Positions 61,501-64,000 of a stretch of DNA of 64,000 nt are shown one piece after another; position 1 is the stretch's first letter; each line of letters opens with the position of its first letter. Below the pieces are notes generated by a model, which was not told the origin of the DNA, ran no database searches, and saw nothing but the letters and a program-made list of their open reading frames with translations. This stretch comes from Streptomyces gossypii (GTDB lineage: Bacteria; Actinomycetota; Actinomycetes; Streptomycetales; Streptomycetaceae), in NCBI RefSeq assembly GCF_025165795.1, contig NZ_JAJAGO010000008.1, positions 62,001-126,000 of the forward strand, in the 5' to 3' direction. A program made the position numbers and the translations under genes.

Positions 61501-61729
61501 CGGGCGGGTCGAGAAGCTGCGGTGCGGAGGCGTCCGGCGGGACGGAACCCGTCTGGGGCGGTTCGCCGCCGCGGGCCGGGTCGGCGCCGCCCGCGAAGGG
61601 CGCCGTCCGATGGGCCAGCCAGAGGGCCTCCGCCAGCTCCAGCGCCGTGGGTTCGCCGCCCGCTTCACGCAGCCGCTCGATCAGCTCCGCGAGCCCTGCC
61701 GGCTGCCGCCTCCTGGGCGGCGTCGACAT
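58595..61729 (-). CDS. SAV_2336-type vWA-like protein with C-terminal helical repeats
   Basis: A 1,044-residue protein of the kind annotated as SAV_2336 N-terminal-domain-related. The first 120 residues are Pro/Ala-rich after an initial helix (LIERLREAGGEPTALELAEALWLA). A central vWA-like region has a metal-site-like LLMDASTTASVW and LTLIVSDCVGPLW. The second half (about 560-1040) is Ala-rich helical, TPR-like. It starts 6 bp behind the AAA ATPase stop, so the two form one operon. Known homologues are linked to MoxR/VMAP conflict-type loci. Confidence 0.75.
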   Translation of the reverse strand: MSTPPRRRQPAGLAELIERLREAGGEPTALELAEALWLAHRTAPFAGGADPARGGEPPQTGSVPPDASAPQLLDPPAAPPPEAPHGLTEQSAPVSLYAPDRYGGRPDLAFPVHAPAASTLPGLLGLQRALRPLMGYRPQLPPVSGPLDEDASAELSARSGAVRPVFGRTERRGAEIQLLMDASTTASVWQLTFDCLRQTCEQLGAFRDVQALYLHRAPDGTPLIGTGPEREATRLRPADQYRDTTGRRLTLIVSDCVGPLWQDGGAQRLLHRWSSGSPLAVVQPLPPRLWPRTALPAEPGVLLRAGRPGTRLSFERDGYGPPPPEDALPVPVLLPTPGALGSWASLLGGGGTGSARGAAAWVRPRHHAMPVPAVGGSVGAGGRGPDPRELLRAFRASASPGALQLAVHLTAVPLVLPVIQLVQEAILPGTGPMELAEVLLSGLLERLPGIDGSPGPRYVFVPGVQELLFQSLDRSAAMLVLKYVSEYVTRRFGKGTRNFPALAVAQLSGLSGRGGADATGGLDVTEVTDAVRHAPGQPDGHPADDLFAEVPAQVVRWYAPEAPASSGLAEAWRLLRRWWEQGDPELLRIAREHAEAAIAALERSASAGSSGTAGSSSTADPAGTDPAGTGELSRARLVLGQVLHALTETGAVRREPRLARSLLHDAAAQLSGQDLDTRFALAAVQHDLWEAEGDPAHLHAARRTLSRMADEAAASGRPLPEGTEVRRRLWLGRVLLALSRSEQAAGTGQRTHAAAAVRELRAAAGLLESAGGEERRLCAVLLDLSGALREVAATPADRLANLDRAEAAAGDSDALRLRCARARARVHRDTGDWAAADFAYAAAEAFAERDSPDRGELLAEWGTMLLDGADDTTRAEGVLREALTAAPPDGPLAARLPLLLGRALVARFAREHFLPDLYEGSHLLEQAARKARDSALRAEAWRLLGSAEQQRPDSHLRRERTERTLRRSLAEARRARGRAAASVAVARACHALAAHHERQGRTHTALTDYRAAAAEWQQLASELHELPWAEVRETRERVAALEAG

Positions 61730-61735
61730 CTGCCA

Positions 61736-62800
61736 TCACCTCGGGCGGTCCAGGCGGCGCAGCAGCATCTCGGCGAGACGGTTGCGGGTCACCCGCTCGG
61801 CGCCCGCTGCGCGCTGGGTGAGGAACAGGGCGTTCAGCAGTTGGTCGGTCGCCACCACCTGGCCGGGGTCACGGGCGAGGAAGCGCTGTATGTACTCCTC
61901 GCCCTCGGCCGCGGCCTCCTCGCCGAGGTGCGCGGTGACCATCGCGGCGAGCTGCTTCTCGGTCGGGGGCTTCAGCTCCAGCTGGATGCAGCGGCGCAGC
62001 AGCGCGGCGGGGAAGTCCCGCTCCCCGTTGGAGGTGAGGACGATGAACGGGAAGGCCGTACAGCGCACCCGGCCGCCCGTCACCGGCACCTTGGCTCCGT
62101 CGTCGGTGAGCACCTCGGTGACCGGATCACGGTCCGCGCCGCGCTCCAGCTCACGGATCGTGAACTCGCCCTCTTCCAGCACGTTGAGCAGGTCGTTGGG
62201 CAGGTCGATGTCGCTCTTGTCCAGCTCGTCGACGAGCAGCACCCGGGGCAGGCCGTCGGGGCTGGGCAGCAGCGCGGTGCCGAGGGGGCCGAGGCGGATG
62301 TACGAGCCGATGGGCGGGCGGTGGGCGGCGGGCTCGCCCGCGGGGTCGTCCGCCGCCTCCGCCGGACCGCTCCGCTCCACCGCGCGATCCAGCTGGACGT
62401 CCTGGAGCCGGCCGATCGCGTCGTACTGGTACAGCCCGTCCTGAAGTGTGGTGCGGCTGACGATCGGCCAGTTCAACACCCGGCCCAGGCCCAGCTCGTG
62501 CGCGACGGCGTGCGCCAGCGTCGACTTGCCGGTGCCCGGATTCCCGGTGACCAGCAGCGGACGGCGCAGATAGAGCGCGGCGTTGACCGCCTCGACCTCC
62601 TCGGGCCGCGGGTGGAGATTCTCCACCAACTGCCGCTGCACACCGAGTCTCCGGTGCGAACCCGCCTGATCGGCGGCGCCGGCACCGAGCTGGTCGCCGC
62701 CCTCCGGGAGGGTGAAGTCCCGCCACGGCGGAGGGTCCGGCAACCGCCGCACACCGTCATGCGGCAGGCCCGCTCCCCGGTAGATACGCCAATCGCTCAT
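61736..62800 (-). CDS. MoxR-type AAA+ ATPase
   Basis: A 354-residue AAA+ protein: Walker A GNPGTGKST, Walker B VLLVDELDKSD, sensor 1 IVLTSNGERD, and arginine finger region PAALLRRCIQL. MoxR-type ATPases act as chaperones for vWA proteins, and a vWA-like partner is encoded next to it. The first 70 residues are charged and variable. It follows the VMAP-C-like gene after about 109 bp. Confidence 0.9.
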   Translation of the reverse strand: MSDWRIYRGAGLPHDGVRRLPDPPPWRDFTLPEGGDQLGAGAADQAGSHRRLGVQRQLVENLHPRPEEVEAVNAALYLRRPLLVTGNPGTGKSTLAHAVAHELGLGRVLNWPIVSRTTLQDGLYQYDAIGRLQDVQLDRAVERSGPAEAADDPAGEPAAHRPPIGSYIRLGPLGTALLPSPDGLPRVLLVDELDKSDIDLPNDLLNVLEEGEFTIRELERGADRDPVTEVLTDDGAKVPVTGGRVRCTAFPFIVLTSNGERDFPAALLRRCIQLELKPPTEKQLAAMVTAHLGEEAAAEGEEYIQRFLARDPGQVVATDQLLNALFLTQRAAGAERVTRNRLAEMLLRRLDRPR

Positions 62801-62909
62801 GTGGGCTCCTCATGCTCCTCATGGCTGTGGTCGGCCCTGGCTGGTCGGTGTCTCGTCGGCGGGGTCGGGGCGGTCCGGACGGGTGGGTGCGGGTCGGTCT
62901 CCTCGGCGG

Positions 62910-64000
62910 TCACCTGCGGAGCGGCGGTGCGTGCAGCGTGGTCTCGGCGGGCTGTTGCCCATGGGGCGGATCGTAGAGGAGAACGAGCTGCCGCGCCCAG
63001 GCCACCTCGGGTCCGGTGCCCTGACCGACGGTCTGATTGCGCAGTGAGCGGACGAGTTCGGGCAGCCGGGGGTTGCCGTTGCCGTGGCGCAGTGAGCGAA
63101 GCAGTACGGCCGCGCGGTCGTAGAACTCGGCACAGTCCGTGTGCCGTTCGTCGCAGCGGCGCCACAGTGCGACCGGGTGTCCGGCGGCGAGCGCGACGCC
63201 GAGAGCCGCAGCTCCCCGGCCGCTGCCGCCGCGTGAGCAGTGCACCGGGACCGCGTGCAGGGGGGCGTCGAGCAATCGCCCGTAGGCGGCGTCGCCGTCC
63301 TCGGGCAGGGCGGCGTCGTGTCCGTGCTCGGGCACCTCGAGGCAGAGCGGGACGGCGTCCAGCGCCCCTCGGGCGATGCCCGTCCAGCGGCGGCGCCATT
63401 CGGGGGTGACCTGCTGGAGTCTGCGCTGCGCGTCGCGCAGGGCGACCGGACGGCGCCGCCCGAGCGGCAGGGTGTGCGGGCTGAACGGCTCGTCGGCACG
63501 GGGCTCGCGGGCCCGCCAGGTCTCCACCGGCTCGTCGAAGAGCGCGCGCGGCAGGCTGAAGTCGACGGCCGCCAGGTGCTCGCCGATGTCGCCGCGGTCC
63601 AGCGCGGTGGCCAGCGCGCTCCGTATGTCGCCCTCCAGCTCCGTGCGGGGCACGCCCAGTTCGCTGTGCCGGACGGGGGTGACCTCGCCGTCCTCCCGGA
63701 CCAGCTTGATCCGCCACGCGTGCGTGCCGTAGAGGTCCGGGTCGATCTCGACGAGCACATCGGCGTAGGCGTACGCACCGGTGTGCGCGCCCGCGCGCGG
63801 GTCGGCGGACGGGTCCGCGCGGGGATCGGCGGCGGGACGGCCGCTGTCCAGGATGCGGGGGACGCGCTGGCGGATCAGGCCGTTCCGCAGGGAGCGGGAC
63901 ATGGTCTCGACCCAGGTGCGCAGTGCGCCCAGCGCGTCCGGGCCCGTCGCGCGGGGACCGTCGGGGGTGGCCGCCGCGCGGGAGAGCGCGGCGCAGACGT
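62910..64000 (-). CDS. VMAP-C-domain-like protein (partial)
   Basis: The frame is open from the right window edge to a stop at 62910; at least 363 codons, 5' end missing. The visible part (ADVLVEIDPDLYGTHAWRIKLVREDGEV, EHLAAVDFSLPRALFDEPVETWR, GRRRPVALRD, VPLCLEVPEHG, PVALWRRCDERH) fits the C-terminal domain of vWA-MoxR-associated proteins (VMAP-C). Upstream effector or peptidase domains, if any, are outside the window. First gene of the minus-strand locus in transcription order as far as visible. Confidence 0.7.
   Translation of the reverse strand, partial: VCAALSRAAATPDGPRATGPDALGALRTWVETMSRSLRNGLIRQRVPRILDSGRPAADPRADPSADPRAGAHTGAYAYADVLVEIDPDLYGTHAWRIKLVREDGEVTPVRHSELGVPRTELEGDIRSALATALDRGDIGEHLAAVDFSLPRALFDEPVETWRAREPRADEPFSPHTLPLGRRRPVALRDAQRRLQQVTPEWRRRWTGIARGALDAVPLCLEVPEHGHDAALPEDGDAAYGRLLDAPLHAVPVHCSRGGSGRGAAALGVALAAGHPVALWRRCDERHTDCAEFYDRAAVLLRSLRHGNGNPRLPELVRSLRNQTVGQGTGPEVAWARQLVLLYDPPHGQQPAETTLHAPPLRR

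Noticed and set aside
58658..63409. Long plus-strand open frames over the SAV_2336 and AAA genes
   Set aside because: High-GC shadows of minus-strand genes with clear Walker motifs and operon spacing.

Overview
The window is high-GC DNA with the codon use, GTG/ATG starts, frequent 4-bp (ATGA/GTGA) gene overlaps and gene families of a Streptomyces-type actinomycete. Family markers that fit include a multifunctional 2-oxoglutarate enzyme (Kgd/SucA) next to a two-component system and Lon, a SoxR, an F420-type nitroreductase, chitinase-type 12-bp promoter repeats, a conservon-like sensor kinase plus roadblock pair, and sugar ABC permeases with no dedicated ATPase. I saw no rRNA, tRNA or CRISPR array.

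Region A (1-16,060) looks like a small-molecule biosynthetic cluster that I cannot assign to a known product. Two paralogous glycosyltransferase-like genes flank it; the left one runs off the window and carries a second, Rossmann-like domain. Between them are an NAD-dependent sugar epimerase, a NUDIX hydrolase and a GHMP sugar kinase (overlapping reading frames, one operon), a radical SAM/SPASM-like enzyme, a sugar ABC importer (binding protein plus two permeases) with a DasR-like operator, an amidinotransferase of the AGAT/StrB1 family, a HAD hydrolase, a dimethylformamidase-like protein, a SAM methyltransferase and a GNAT acetyltransferase. TTA codons in the epimerase, the radical SAM gene and a small membrane protein gene suggest bldA-linked timing. 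The gene set points to a guanidino- and sugar-containing metabolite.

Region B (16,266-27,782) is mixed accessory content: a MarR regulator and a nitroreductase-hemerythrin fusion that share a near-identical palindromic operator; a glutamate decarboxylase gene broken by one frameshift in a seven-base homopolymer; a DUF5954-type protein; a PGRP amidase; an orphan LolD-type ATPase; a secreted SH3 protein; an AurF-like diiron oxygenase with a TetR regulator; SoxR; and a secreted GH18 chitinase with the classical promoter repeats.

Region C (27,940-41,959) is signalling and cell-wall content: three consecutive kinase-plus-beta-propeller membrane proteins, the middle one a pseudokinase; a 169-bp palindromic MITE-like element at the stop codon of the third; a secreted NlpC/P60 hydrolase with a probable CTG start; a nitrate-sensor-type histidine kinase and roadblock protein that form only half of a conservon; a PP2C-like phosphatase; and a MarR regulator.

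Region D (42,237-53,604) looks like conserved chromosome: GH25 muramidase, a tiny acidic ORF, Lon with an HspR (HAIR) site, a lipoprotein, a spermidine-synthase-like protein, an OmpR-type two-component system and the 1,314-residue 2-oxoglutarate enzyme, closed by a 44-nt perfect palindrome.

Region E (53,707-64,000, all minus strand) is the most unusual part. In transcription order it encodes a VMAP-C-like protein (cut by the window end), a MoxR-type AAA ATPase, a SAV_2336-type vWA-like protein, an 87-residue peptide with a PDL-type leader, a free-standing HExxH peptide-hydroxylase-like enzyme, and a TIR-like/NB-ARC/TPR protein of FxsT type. It looks like a RiPP-modifying module merged with an NTP-dependent conflict or signalling module, with no radical SAM enzyme in view.
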